A stretch of DNA of 12,333 nucleotides, from the NCBI GenBank assembly GCA_016868095.1, contig VGHV01000039.1:1-12333 (forward strand), read 5' to 3'. Shown here piece by piece: positions 1 to 7,655 of the stretch. How positions within the stretch are numbered: the first letter of the stretch is position 1; every line of letters begins with the position of its first letter. The notes under the pieces are model-generated. The model had not been told where the DNA came from and ran no database searches. It saw only the letters and a list, made by a program, of their open reading frames with translations. Source of the DNA: Betaproteobacteria bacterium. Its GTDB lineage: Bacteria > Pseudomonadota > Gammaproteobacteria > Burkholderiales > Burkholderiaceae_E. The position numbers were made by a program, and so were the translations under genes.

Positions 1-1349
1 ATCACCGAAATGCGAGCATTGGGCCACATAAACAATAGCCTGGGCGAGTAGGCGCGACCGCACATGCCGTAGTTGCCCGCGCCAAAGCTGCCACCGATAA
101 TCACCGTGAACTTAGGCACCTTGGCGCAGGCCACCGCGGTTACCATCTTTGCACCAGCCCGGGCAATGCCTTCGTTTTCGTACTTGCGCCCCACCATGAA
201 GCCTGTGATGTTTTGCAAAAAAATAAGCGGTATGCCGCGCTGGCAACACAACTCGATAAAGTGCGCGCCTTTATTGGCCGATTCAGCAAACAAAATGCCG
301 TTATTGGCAACAATGCCAACCGGGATGCCGTGCCAGTGGGCAAAACCTGTAACGAGCGTACTGCCATAGCGGGCTTTAAACTCTTCAAAAACAGATCCAT
401 CGACTAAACGGGCAATAAGCTCTCTCACATCGAAGGGTTTGCGAGGATCGGCTGGGATGATGCCACTGAGTTCGCGCGGGTCATACGCTGGCTCGATGCT
501 CTCGCGCAAGTCGAGTCGCTCGGCAACGCTGCCCGATACCGCGGCCCGTGGGGTTGTCGCAAGCAGACTGCGGGCAATCGATAGCGCGTGGCGGTCGTTC
601 TCGGCAAAGTAATCAGCAACACCAGATAAGCGGGTGTGCACATCGGCACCGCCAAGTTCCTCGGCACTGACTTCTTCGCCAGTAGCGGCTTTGACCAATG
701 GGGGACCGCCTAAAAAGATGGTTCCTTGTTCGCGCACGATGATCGACTGATCGCTCATCGCAGGCACGTAGGCACCACCTGCCGTGCAAGAACCCATGAC
801 CACAGCGATTTGTGCAATGCCTTGCGCTGAGAGTCTGGCTTGGTTATAAAAAATACGCCCGAAATGCTCGCGATCAGGAAAAACCTGGTCTTGGTTGGGC
901 AGATTCGCACCGCCCGAGTCGACCAGATAAACGCAGGGCAAATAGTTTTCTTCGGCGATCTCCTGAGCCCTTAAGTGTTTTTTGACCGTCATGGGGTAGT
1001 AGGTGCCGCCTTTGACCGTTGCGTCATTGCACACCACCATCACTTTGCGGCCATGCACCGAACCGACCCCGGTGATGATCCCGCCACAAGGGGCGTCGCC
1101 ATCGTACATGCCATGGGCGGCCAGGGGCGAGAACTCAATAAATGCGGTGCCTGGGTCGAGCAGTTGCGCGACCCGATCTCGAGGCAGCAATTTGCCACGC
1201 GCCAAATGCTTGGCTCTTGCGGCCTCGCCGCCACCTGCTGCTGCCAAACGGAGTTGTGCCTGCAAATCCTCGCAGGCTGCCTGCATGGCGGCTTGGTTAG
1301 CCCGAAAGCTGGCGTCCTTGGTTTGGATCTTGCTTTCGATGCGGCTCAA
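1..1349 (-). CDS. liuB: Methylcrotonyl-CoA carboxylase, carboxyltransferase (beta) subunit, 3' end cut by window edge
   Basis: Biotin-dependent carboxyltransferase subunit. With the biotin-carrying alpha subunit it converts 3-methylcrotonyl-CoA to 3-methylglutaconyl-CoA in cytosolic leucine breakdown. 449 codons are visible without a stop; the family is usually about 535 residues, so roughly 85 C-terminal residues lie outside. Two crotonase-like carboxyltransferase halves are seen. The N-terminal half has [11 protein letters not shown] at 186-196 and GGANLPNQD near 146-154. The C-terminal half has QNITGFMVG at 379-387 and a Gly-rich acyl-CoA oxyanion segment at 417-431 ([15 protein letters not shown]). 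These segments match MCC beta better than propionyl-CoA or geranyl-CoA carboxylase, though geranyl-CoA carboxylase is the closest alternative. The start is taken as TTG at 1349-1347 because AGGAGG lies 7 nt upstream and residues 1-25 already read like the family's N-terminus. The next in-frame ATG is codon 22. It overlaps the preceding gene by 4 nt (TTGA), implying translational coupling. Confidence 0.95.
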   Translation of the reverse strand, partial: MSRIESKIQTKDASFRANQAAMQAACEDLQAQLRLAAAGGGEAARAKHLARGKLLPRDRVAQLLDPGTAFIEFSPLAAHGMYDGDAPCGGIITGVGSVHGRKVMVVCNDATVKGGTYYPMTVKKHLRAQEIAEENYLPCVYLVDSGGANLPNQDQVFPDREHFGRIFYNQARLSAQGIAQIAVVMGSCTAGGAYVPAMSDQSIIVREQGTIFLGGPPLVKAATGEEVSAEELGGADVHTRLSGVADYFAENDRHALSIARSLLATTPRAAVSGSVAERLDLRESIEPAYDPRELSGIIPADPRKPFDVRELIARLVDGSVFEEFKARYGSTLVTGFAHWHGIPVGIVANNGILFAESANKGAHFIELCCQRGIPLIFLQNITGFMVGRKYENEGIARAGAKMVTAVACAKVPKFTVIIGGSFGAGNYGMCGRAYSPRLLFMWPNARISV

Positions 1350-2503
1350 CGCAAATCCTCCTGGGCAAGGGCGCGAGCAATTAAGAGCCTTTGGATATCG
1401 CTCGTGCCCTCGTAAATCTGGCAAACCCGCACATCGCGCCAAATCCGTTCAACGGGAAAGTCCTGGACCACGCCGTAGCCGCCATGAATTTGAATCGCAT
1501 CCGAACAAACCTGCTCTGCCATTTCACTGGCTTGCAGCTTGGCCATGGCAGCCTCTTTGAGGCAGGGTTTGCCTGCATCCTTTAAGCGCGCCGCATGGCC
1601 GATTAACTGTCTTGCACTTTCAAGACGCGTTGCCATATCGGCAAGCCGAAACTGAACCGCCTGATGCTCAAAAATCGCTGAGCCAAAGGCTTCGCGCGTT
1701 TTCGCATAGCTTAGGGCTGCGCTAAAAGCGGCGCGCGCCATGCCAAGCGACTGCGCCGCGATACCGATACGTCCCCCTTCAAGACCCGATAAGGCAATGC
1801 GATAGCCCTGGCCTTCCTCACCGAGGCGAAAGCTCGCGGGAATCTTGCAAGCTTCCAGTGCAATTTGTGCGGTGTCAGATGCGCGTTGACCGACTTTGTC
1901 TTCAAGCCTCGCTACCCGATAGCCTTCGGTATCGGTTGGCACAAGAAAGGCCGAAATGCCTCGCTTACCCGCTTCGGGGTCGCTCACTGCCATCACAATC
2001 GCGACATCGGCATGTTTGCCTGAGGTGATGAATTGTTTGACACCATCGAGCACATAGTGATCACCCTCGCGCCGCGCTCGGGTACGAATCGCTGCAGCAT
2101 CCGAACCAACATGCGGCTCAGTGAGGCAAAAAGCGCCAAGCATCGCACCGCTTGCCAAAGGCTTGAGCCATTGCGATTGCTGCTCGGGGTTGCCCCAGGC
2201 GAGCAAGATTGAGCACACCGGACAGTTATTCACCGAGATGATGGTCGAGGTTGCACCATCGCCCGCTGCAATTTCTTCCAGGATGACCGCAAGAGCCTGA
2301 TAGTTGAGGCCCGCCCCGCCCAAATGGTCGGGCACGGCAATACCAAAGCAACCCAGCTCAGCCAGCCCCTTTAACGCTTGCGCAGGAAAGCTTGCCTCCC
2401 GATCCCATTGGGCTGCAAAAGGGGTGATTTCTTTAGCAACATAAGCGGCGACCGCCTCGCGGATCATATCCAAATCGATACCGCTTTCCGCTTGCTTTAC
2501 CAT
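1346..2503 (-). CDS. Acyl-CoA dehydrogenase, short/branched-chain type
   Basis: FAD flavoenzyme that oxidises a short or branched acyl-CoA to the 2-enoyl-CoA and passes electrons to ETF. 385 residues, normal for the family. The first signature is [11 protein letters not shown] at 126-136 and the second is QIHGGYG at 338-344. The catalytic base is Glu365 in IYEGTSDIQ, the position used by short-chain, medium-chain and 2-methylacyl-CoA dehydrogenases. The helix position used by isovaleryl-CoA dehydrogenase is Gly244 here (GLEGGRIGI), so it is not a second isovaleryl-CoA dehydrogenase. A 2-methylbutyryl- or isobutyryl-CoA role would suit the operon, but the substrate cannot be read from sequence. 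ATG at 2503 overlaps the end of the SDR gene by 7 nt (ATGGTAA). No good ribosome site is seen, so translation probably depends on coupling. Its 3' end overlaps the carboxylase start by 4 nt. Confidence 0.93.
   Translation of the reverse strand: MVKQAESGIDLDMIREAVAAYVAKEITPFAAQWDREASFPAQALKGLAELGCFGIAVPDHLGGAGLNYQALAVILEEIAAGDGATSTIISVNNCPVCSILLAWGNPEQQSQWLKPLASGAMLGAFCLTEPHVGSDAAAIRTRARREGDHYVLDGVKQFITSGKHADVAIVMAVSDPEAGKRGISAFLVPTDTEGYRVARLEDKVGQRASDTAQIALEACKIPASFRLGEEGQGYRIALSGLEGGRIGIAAQSLGMARAAFSAALSYAKTREAFGSAIFEHQAVQFRLADMATRLESARQLIGHAARLKDAGKPCLKEAAMAKLQASEMAEQVCSDAIQIHGGYGVVQDFPVERIWRDVRVCQIYEGTSDIQRLLIARALAQEDLR
1357..1362 (-). promoter_or_regulatory. Shine-Dalgarno AGGAGG for the TTG-started carboxylase beta gene
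   Basis: Read on the minus strand, a perfect AGGAGG lies 7 nt before TTG at 1349, inside the last codons of the upstream acyl-CoA dehydrogenase gene. No ATG or GTG lies at a suitable distance, so this site decides the start. Confidence 0.8.
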
Positions 2504-3174
2504 GCCAGCGAACTACCACGGTAATCGAAAAACTGCCCCGAGGGATAGGCGAGCGGCTCGCTAATCACGCGTCTTAAACCCTCAACCGAAGCTTCGACAT
2601 CAACATCGGCATTCGGGCCACCCATGTCGGTTCTGACCCAGCCAGGGTGTAGGGCTAAGACTCTGACGCCGCTTGCGTTGTAATCGACATGGGCAAGTTT
2701 TGCCAGCATGTTGACCGAAGCTTTTGAGACGCGGTACAAGAGTCCATAGCTGTTGGCAGCTTCTGAAATCGAGCCCATACGCGATGAAATGAAAGCCATC
2801 GTCCCGCGCTTGGCAGACAGACAAGGCATCACGACCGGAATCAAGCGCATCGCGGCCAAGACATTGGTGCGCATCACCAAGTCGAAGGCTGCATCATTGG
2901 GGGGTTTTTGGGTGCTGGAATCTCGAGGCCCGAAAACGCCAGCGTTCATCACCACCACATCAAACTGTTCGCCTTCAAGCTGCCAGGCAAGCCCTGCGAT
3001 ATCTTCGAGATGCCCAACGTCGAGCTTCAGCGGATGGGCGCCCATGTCGCGAAGACTCATGCGATGCTCTTCGCTGCGGTAGGTGGCATGCACCTGCCAG
3101 CCAGCTTGTAAATACTGGCGTGTGAACTCCAGCCCTATGCCTCGCGAGGCGCCCAGTACAAGTGCGGCTGGCAT
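2497..3174 (-). CDS. SDR-family NAD(P)-dependent oxidoreductase, C-factor-like
   Basis: Short-chain dehydrogenase/reductase of 225 residues, the short classical form. The cofactor-binding GASRGIG is at 8-14, NAG at 77-79, the structural Asn at 104, the catalytic Ser in ISS at 130-131, and the Tyr-x-x-x-Lys pair at 147 and 151 (YRVSK). The set is complete, so the enzyme should be active. Substrate unknown. Length and overall pattern resemble the C-factor (CsgA-like) group. Its place between a thiolase and an acyl-CoA dehydrogenase suggests a 3-hydroxyacyl-CoA or related carbonyl substrate, but this is inferred from context only. The ATG shares its A with the thiolase stop (TGATG), so the two are translationally coupled. 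It overlaps the next gene by 7 nt. It ends just after FFDYRG, with no extra domain. Confidence 0.9.
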   Translation of the reverse strand: MPAALVLGASRGIGLEFTRQYLQAGWQVHATYRSEEHRMSLRDMGAHPLKLDVGHLEDIAGLAWQLEGEQFDVVVMNAGVFGPRDSSTQKPPNDAAFDLVMRTNVLAAMRLIPVVMPCLSAKRGTMAFISSRMGSISEAANSYGLLYRVSKASVNMLAKLAHVDYNASGVRVLALHPGWVRTDMGGPNADVDVEASVEGLRRVISEPLAYPSGQFFDYRGSSLAW

Positions 3175-4382
3175 CAGATCACCTCAAGGGCCATGGCGGT
3201 GGCTTCACCACCACCGATGCAAAGCGCCGCCACGCCGCGCTTGCAGCCTGTTTTGCGCATTGCGCCGAGTAAGCTGACCAAAATTCTTGCCCCCGAAGCG
3301 CCAATCGGATGGCCGAGCGCGCAAGCCCCGCCGTGGATATTGACCTTTTCATGCGCAAGATCGAGTTCGCGCATGGCAGCCATGGTGACCACGGCAAAGG
3401 CTTCGTTGATCTCATAAAGATCAACATCGTTGGGGCTCCATCCGGTTTTGGCAAAGAGCTTATGGAGCGCGCCCACTGGGGCGGTGGTAAACCACTCGGG
3501 CTGCTGCGCATGGGTGCTATGCGCCACGATGCGCGCAAGTGGCTTGCAAGCCAAGCGGTTTGCGGTGCTTTCTCGCATAAGCACCATGGCGGCCGCACCA
3601 TCAGAAATCGACGAAGCATTGGCTGCGGTGATGGTGCCATCCTTGACGAAGGCCGGGCGCAGCCCCGGGATCTTCTCAAGTTGGGCTTTAAAGGGTTGCT
3701 CATCACGCAGGATTTGTTGCTCCCCCTTTTTGCCGGGCACGCTTACCGGGGCAATTTCCCAAGCGAAGCTGCCGTCTTCGTTGGCCTTTTTGGCGCGCTC
3801 GGTTGAGTTGATCGCAAACGCATCTTGCGCCTGGCGGCTGAATTGGTACTTGCTTGCGCAATCCTCGGCAAACACCCCCATCGCCTTGCCGCGTTGATAA
3901 GCGTCTTCAAGACCATCGACCGCCATATGGTCATAACTTGTGAATGCGCCATAGCGGTAGCCTTTGCGCGCATTCATGAGCAGGTGCGGCGCATTGGTCA
4001 TGCTCTCCATACCGCCGGCGATCATGACTTGTGCGCTTCCGGCCAGCAATAAATCATGGCCAAGCATCGCTGCTTTCATGCCCGATCCACACATTTTGCT
4101 AATCGTCGTCGCACCTGCCGAGGTGGGCAAGCCTGCTTTGAGCGCAGCCTGTCGGGCGGGTGCTTGCCCCTGGCCAGCCATCAGGCAACAACCCATGATG
4201 ACTTCATCGACATGTTCGGCAGCAATGCCAGCGCGTTGAAGCGCTGCGGCAATCGCCACAGCGCCCAAGTCATAGGCTGCAAGACTTGCAAAATCGCCAA
4301 GCATTGAGCCCATGGGCGTGCGTGCGACCGAGGCAATCACGACCGGATCGGATTGAAGGGGTGAAGTGGGCGTGGGTTTCAT
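3174..4382 (-). CDS. Acetyl-CoA C-acyltransferase (thiolase)
   Basis: Degradative or acetoacetyl-CoA-type thiolase, 402 residues from the chosen start. It cleaves a 3-ketoacyl-CoA with CoA, or condenses acetyl-CoA. All catalytic elements are present: nucleophilic Cys98 in KMCGSG, NEAF at 326-329, His358 in GHPIGASG, and Cys388 in CIGGGE. In leucine catabolism it would split acetoacetyl-CoA made from the HMG-CoA lyase product. If the neighbouring acyl-CoA dehydrogenase acts on 2-methylbutyryl-CoA, this enzyme could instead cleave 2-methylacetoacetyl-CoA. Two in-frame ATGs compete, at 4391 and 4382. GGAG at 4393-4396 leaves 1 nt to the first, which is too close, and 10 nt to the second, so 4382 is preferred; 405 residues result from 4391. 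The gene follows the isovaleryl-CoA dehydrogenase stop by a few dozen bases and shares TGATG with the SDR gene. Confidence 0.93.
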   Translation of the reverse strand: MKPTPTSPLQSDPVVIASVARTPMGSMLGDFASLAAYDLGAVAIAAALQRAGIAAEHVDEVIMGCCLMAGQGQAPARQAALKAGLPTSAGATTISKMCGSGMKAAMLGHDLLLAGSAQVMIAGGMESMTNAPHLLMNARKGYRYGAFTSYDHMAVDGLEDAYQRGKAMGVFAEDCASKYQFSRQAQDAFAINSTERAKKANEDGSFAWEIAPVSVPGKKGEQQILRDEQPFKAQLEKIPGLRPAFVKDGTITAANASSISDGAAAMVLMRESTANRLACKPLARIVAHSTHAQQPEWFTTAPVGALHKLFAKTGWSPNDVDLYEINEAFAVVTMAAMRELDLAHEKVNIHGGACALGHPIGASGARILVSLLGAMRKTGCKRGVAALCIGGGEATAMALEVI

Positions 4383-4415
4383 GGTTTGCATGCTCCAAAG
4401 TTAGATTGCGCTGAT

Positions 4416-5600
4416 TTAACGCGTATCGGCAAAAAGCTCCCGGCCGATCAGCATGCGCCGGATTTCTGATGTCCCGGCGCCGATTTCATAAAGCTTGGCA
4501 TCGCGCCAAAGCCTTCCTGTGGGGTAGTCATTGATATAGCCATTGCCCCCAAGGGTTTGAATCGCTTCGCCGGCCATCCAAGTGGCCTTTTCGGCAGCCC
4601 ACAAAATGGCGCCAGCTGCATCTTTGCGCAAGCTTCGCACATCGAGCAAACCTTCGCGGCTTCGATCGCATTGCCGACCGACCTCGTAAACATAGGCACG
4701 GGTGGCCATCATGGTGGTGTACATATCCGCAAGCTTGCCCTGCATCAGCTGAAATTCGCCAATCGGCTGGCCAAATTGCTTGCGCTCGTGAACATAGGGG
4801 ACAACGACATCCATGCAAGCAGCCATGATGCCCAGCGGACCGCCAGAAAGCACAGCACGTTCAAAGTCAAGACCACTCATGAGCACATTTACGCCTTTGC
4901 CCAGCCCGCCAAGTACCCGGTCTGCGGGCACGATGCAATCTTCAAAGACCAACTCACCGGTGTGCGAGCCACGCATGCCGAGCTTATCGAGTTTTTGCGC
5001 CACGCTAAAACCAGGCGCGTGCTTGTCGACCAAAAAAGCGGTGATGCCACGAGGACCTGCTTCGATATCATTTTTAGCATAGACCACAATCACATCGGCA
5101 TCGGGTCCGTTGGTAATCCACATTTTGCTTCCGTTGAGCACCCAGTGATCACCGCGAAAATCGGCTCGGGTTTTCATCGACACGACATCAGAGCCTGCAT
5201 TGGGCTCACTCATGGCAAGCGCCCCAACCCATTCACCTGAGATGAGCTTTGGGAGGTAGAAATCCTTTTGCTCTTGAGAGCCGTTGCGAAAAATCTGATT
5301 CACACATAAATTGGAATGCGCGCCATAAGAAAGCCCCACCGACGCTGATCCGCGGGAGATTTCTTCCATGGCCACGATATGTGCCAAATAACCCAGACCT
5401 GCGCCGCCATAGCGTTCATCGACGGTGATGCCAAGCACCCCCATGTCGCCAAGCTTGCGCCACAAGTCCATCGGGAACTGATCGCTGCGATCGATAGCCG
5501 CAGCCCGCGGGCTAATTTCTTGTTCGACGAAATCGCGCAGCGCCTCGCGAAGCGCTGTGATCGTCTCACCGAGATCAAAGGGTAAACCGGGCATTTGCAT
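4416..5600 (-). CDS. liuA: Isovaleryl-CoA dehydrogenase
   Basis: FAD-dependent dehydrogenase oxidising isovaleryl-CoA to 3-methylcrotonyl-CoA, the step just before the carboxylase encoded at the other end of this operon. 394 residues. The acyl-CoA dehydrogenase signature [10 protein letters not shown] is at 129-138 and the second, QTLGGNGY, at 348-355. The usual family base position near the C-terminus is Ala375 (IGAGTSE) instead of Glu. The base is instead expected at Glu247 in [12 protein letters not shown], matching human isovaleryl-CoA dehydrogenase Glu254 in the equivalent helix. This swap is the main reason for the specific call. An open frame extends to a GTG at 5618, but the Shine-Dalgarno AGGAG lies inside that extension, 8 nt before ATG 5600. 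The known family N-terminus (PGLPFDLGE) also begins just after it. First gene of the operon as seen here. Confidence 0.94.
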   Translation of the reverse strand: MQMPGLPFDLGETITALREALRDFVEQEISPRAAAIDRSDQFPMDLWRKLGDMGVLGITVDERYGGAGLGYLAHIVAMEEISRGSASVGLSYGAHSNLCVNQIFRNGSQEQKDFYLPKLISGEWVGALAMSEPNAGSDVVSMKTRADFRGDHWVLNGSKMWITNGPDADVIVVYAKNDIEAGPRGITAFLVDKHAPGFSVAQKLDKLGMRGSHTGELVFEDCIVPADRVLGGLGKGVNVLMSGLDFERAVLSGGPLGIMAACMDVVVPYVHERKQFGQPIGEFQLMQGKLADMYTTMMATRAYVYEVGRQCDRSREGLLDVRSLRKDAAGAILWAAEKATWMAGEAIQTLGGNGYINDYPTGRLWRDAKLYEIGAGTSEIRRMLIGRELFADTR

Positions 5601-5733
5601 GGCTAGGGCTCCTCGCACTGATAGCCTTATGGGTTCAAAACCATTCTGCGTGAATCTGGACTGCTCAATTGTCGCGCAAACGACTCGCTTGAATCCTTTG
5701 ATAACTTGCTGCCCTAAGATCTGCTCATAGCTT
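5601..5733. promoter_or_regulatory. Divergent intergenic region expected to hold the liu operon promoter
   Basis: These 133 nt separate the minus-strand liu operon from the plus-strand hydrolase and must serve both. The best minus-strand promoter-like pair is TTGAGC (5668-5663), 17 nt, then AATGGT (5645-5640); the -10 is poor. No convincing plus-strand promoter was found. GTCG-N6-CGAC at 5671-5684 is a small inverted repeat that could be an operator, but it is short enough to be chance. I did not recognise a LiuR (MerR-family) type palindrome. Confidence 0.4.
5609..5613 (-). promoter_or_regulatory. Shine-Dalgarno AGGAG for isovaleryl-CoA dehydrogenase
   Basis: Minus-strand AGGAG with an 8-nt spacer to ATG at 5600. 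It rules against the upstream GTG at 5618, for which this site would be coding sequence. Confidence 0.75.
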
Positions 5734-6843
5734 ATGAATCCCCTCGAAAAACAATTGCAATACCCCTTTGACGATCGACTGCCCGCAAGCGGACAGCGCT
5801 TTGATCTAGGGCCTGATGTGGCATGGCTGCGAATGCCGCTACCCTTTGCGCTCGATCACATCAATCTTTGGCTTTTGCCTGATTGCATCGAGGGTCGCAA
5901 GGGTTGGACGCTGGTGGATTGTGGTGCATCGACTGAGGCCATTTGCGAGGCTTGGGAGCATTTGATTGCTGCGCCCGAGGACGCGCTAGGACTCGATGGT
6001 TTAGCGATCTTGCGCATTATTTGCACCCATATGCACCCTGATCATGTGGGGCTTGCGGCCATGCTTGCCAAGCGCTTTGACTGTGCCCTATGGATGACGG
6101 TTGGCGAATACGGCTTGTGTCGAGTTTTGTCGCAGGCCCTGCCTGGGGCCGATGGCACATCGGCCTTTGAGCACTATCGCAGGCATGGCGTCATTGATGC
6201 CCAAAAGCTTGCGCAGTTGAGAAAACACGGCGCCCATTCGTTTCGATCGCTGGTGCCCGAGGTGCCCTCGCGTTTTCGCAGGATTCGCGATGCCGAATCG
6301 ATCGCCATAGGCAGCAGGCACTGGCAGGTCATCACCGGCTGCGGGCATTCGCCAGAACATGCAAGTCTTTATAGCGAAAGTCGTCTTGATGCTCAGGGCA
6401 GGCAGGTGCTTGACCCTTTGTTGATCTCGGGGGATATGGTGTTGCCGAGAATTTCCACCAACACCTCGGTGTGGGAAATCGAGCCTGAGTCCAATCCGGT
6501 GCAGTGGTTTATGGATTCGATCAAACGATTTAACATGTGTAGCGAACAAAGCCTTGTGCTTCCCTCGCACGGTAAGCCCTTTGTTGGCCTGCATACGCGC
6601 ATCAAGCAATTGCTCGACCATCACCACGCAAGGCTTGATGAAGTCCGCGCCGCCTGTGAGCAAAGCGATTGCAGCGCGATGGACATTGTGCCGATCATGT
6701 TTCGCCGGCCGCTCGATACCCATCAGATCAGTTTTGCGCTCGGCGAAGCGCTCGGTCATTTGCACGCGCTTTGGTACGCAGGCGAGCTAAGCCGACGGAC
6801 CGATGATCAGCAGGTAATACGTTTTCGCAAAGTTAGCCATTAG
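5734..6843 (+). CDS. Metallo-beta-lactamase-fold hydrolase
   Basis: Metallo-hydrolase of 369 residues. Every ligand of a binuclear metal site is present: His99-x-His101-x-Asp103-His104 (THMHPDHVG), His205 (CGHSPEH), Asp234 (SGDMVLP) and His279 (PSHG). This is the glyoxalase II/LACTB2-like layout. The roughly 90 residues after His279 form a helical C-terminal part like that of LACTB2-type proteins. No signal peptide, so cytosolic. The substrate is not evident. Divergent placement beside the liu operon suggests a thioester or ester hydrolase linked to acyl-CoA metabolism, but that is inference from position. The ATG has no clear Shine-Dalgarno sequence; the next in-frame ATG (codon 34) would remove conserved-looking N-terminal sequence. 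It ends in a TAG that lies inside a small heptamer repeat and converges on the SMUG1-like gene. Confidence 0.88.
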   Translation: MNPLEKQLQYPFDDRLPASGQRFDLGPDVAWLRMPLPFALDHINLWLLPDCIEGRKGWTLVDCGASTEAICEAWEHLIAAPEDALGLDGLAILRIICTHMHPDHVGLAAMLAKRFDCALWMTVGEYGLCRVLSQALPGADGTSAFEHYRRHGVIDAQKLAQLRKHGAHSFRSLVPEVPSRFRRIRDAESIAIGSRHWQVITGCGHSPEHASLYSESRLDAQGRQVLDPLLISGDMVLPRISTNTSVWEIEPESNPVQWFMDSIKRFNMCSEQSLVLPSHGKPFVGLHTRIKQLLDHHHARLDEVRAACEQSDCSAMDIVPIMFRRPLDTHQISFALGEALGHLHALWYAGELSRRTDDQQVIRFRKVSH

Positions 6844-6860
6844 GTATTAGGTACTAGGTA
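6840..6860. repeat. Heptamer tandem repeat (TTAGGTA x2, CTAGGTA x1)
   Basis: Three consecutive 7-bp units, two identical and one with a single change, cover the hydrolase stop codon and most of the 31-nt gap to the convergent gene. GCCATTAG also occurs on both sides, at 6836-6843 and 6864-6871. No GC-rich hairpin with a T-run is seen, so there is no obvious intrinsic terminator for either gene. Confidence 0.7.
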
Positions 6861-6874
6861 TTTGCCATTAGCCC

Positions 6875-7609
6875 TCAGCTTTGCGCCAGTTGCTTTTCGA
6901 TGGCCGCTTCCCAGCCTCGATTTGCAGCAGGCGAAGCGGGGCTCGGATGAAGAATTTGAATCACCCGATATGCATCAGGCGAGTGCATGTGTTGGCGTGC
7001 GAGTTCAAGACGCTTGGCAGCAAAGCCACCGATGCCAACCAAAACCTCGGGTTTAAGCAAGTCGATCACCGCGCGCAAATGCTGCATGCAGGCCTCATCA
7101 AGCGGCGAGCGCTCAGCGCTTGGCAATAACTCTGGCGTACGGTTTTTTCCCGAAGCTTCCAAAAACACTAAGGGACAAAAATTCACCACGAAATGCTCGG
7201 CAAAAAAAGCCTGTGCACTGCCATAGCTTTTTGCCGCCCAAGCCCAAAGCCTTCGGCCACTGACTTCAGAGCGGGTGCATGACCAGCCCTGAATGGGTCG
7301 CTTAGGATGTTGTTTCATCGGCTTTTCGATGGCCGCATCAAGTCCCATCCACGCTTTAGCCGCATTGATTTCGCCAAAAGGGATACCGCATTGCATCATC
7401 CCGTAAGGCCCTGGGTTCATGCCTAAGAAAAGCTTGCGCTTGGTATGTTGGGCGTAGCGTTCGAGGTATTGCTGATACGGGCCGATGGCGTAGTCAAGGG
7501 GGTTGTAAACATGGGCCACCGGCGGGGCAAAGCGCAGACGATTCACCGCATCGCGCAGCTTTAAGGCCTCGTTGAACAAGGCTTCGGGGAGTTGGGTTTG
7601 CAGGCTCAA
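6875..7609 (-). CDS. SMUG1-like uracil-DNA glycosylase
   Basis: Single-strand-selective monofunctional uracil-DNA glycosylase family, a base-excision-repair enzyme that removes uracil, and in some homologues other deaminated bases, from DNA. 244 residues. Motif I is GMNPGPYGM at 63-71, with Asn65 matching human SMUG1 Asn85. PFGE is at 77-80, HPKRP at 101-105 and SEVSG at 114-118. VNFCPL at 142-147 gives base-recognition Asn143. Motif II is HPSPASPAANRGWE at 221-234, with His221 matching human His239. The likeness to animal SMUG1 runs along the whole chain, so this is not an Ung or MUG/TDG protein. The start must be TTG at 7609, or the TTG at codon 11, because TAA directly precedes TTG 7609 in frame and the first ATG is codon 64. 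No clear ribosome site is visible, so the start is the weak point. Transcribed alone, convergent with the hydrolase and divergent from the cupin gene. Confidence 0.92.
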   Translation of the reverse strand: MSLQTQLPEALFNEALKLRDAVNRLRFAPPVAHVYNPLDYAIGPYQQYLERYAQHTKRKLFLGMNPGPYGMMQCGIPFGEINAAKAWMGLDAAIEKPMKQHPKRPIQGWSCTRSEVSGRRLWAWAAKSYGSAQAFFAEHFVVNFCPLVFLEASGKNRTPELLPSAERSPLDEACMQHLRAVIDLLKPEVLVGIGGFAAKRLELARQHMHSPDAYRVIQILHPSPASPAANRGWEAAIEKQLAQS

Positions 7610-7626
7610 TTAACGAGATGTAAGGA

Positions 7627-7655
7627 TTGGAACTGCTCAAGAAGGCTGATAGCAT
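7627..7655 (+). promoter_or_regulatory. Candidate sigma-70 promoter for the cupin-transporter operon
   Basis: TTGGAA (7627-7632), a 17-nt spacer, then TAGCAT (7650-7655). Each hexamer matches four of six consensus positions, with ideal spacing, 68 nt before the cupin ATG. It is the best candidate in the 114-nt gap between the glycosylase and cupin genes; no experimental support. Confidence 0.35.

Noticed and set aside
217..223. A7 homopolymer in the carboxylase gene as a possible frameshift site
   Set aside because: The frame reads through into conserved sequence on both sides ([12 protein letters not shown]), so no frameshift is present.
975..1560. Two overlapping plus-strand open frames across the carboxylase/dehydrogenase junction
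   Set aside because: Both are shadows of the minus-strand genes, whose conserved motifs cover the whole stretch.
3309..3897. Plus-strand open frames of 155-165 residues within the thiolase gene
   Set aside because: The thiolase frame carries all catalytic motifs; these are antisense shadows without ribosome sites or family features.
4557..5240. 227-residue open frame on the plus strand
   Set aside because: It lies wholly antisense to isovaleryl-CoA dehydrogenase, has no recognisable motif and is a by-product of that gene's codon bias.
6088..6765. 225-residue open frame on the minus strand
   Set aside because: It is antisense to the metallo-hydrolase, whose seven metal ligands are intact; the antisense product resembles nothing.
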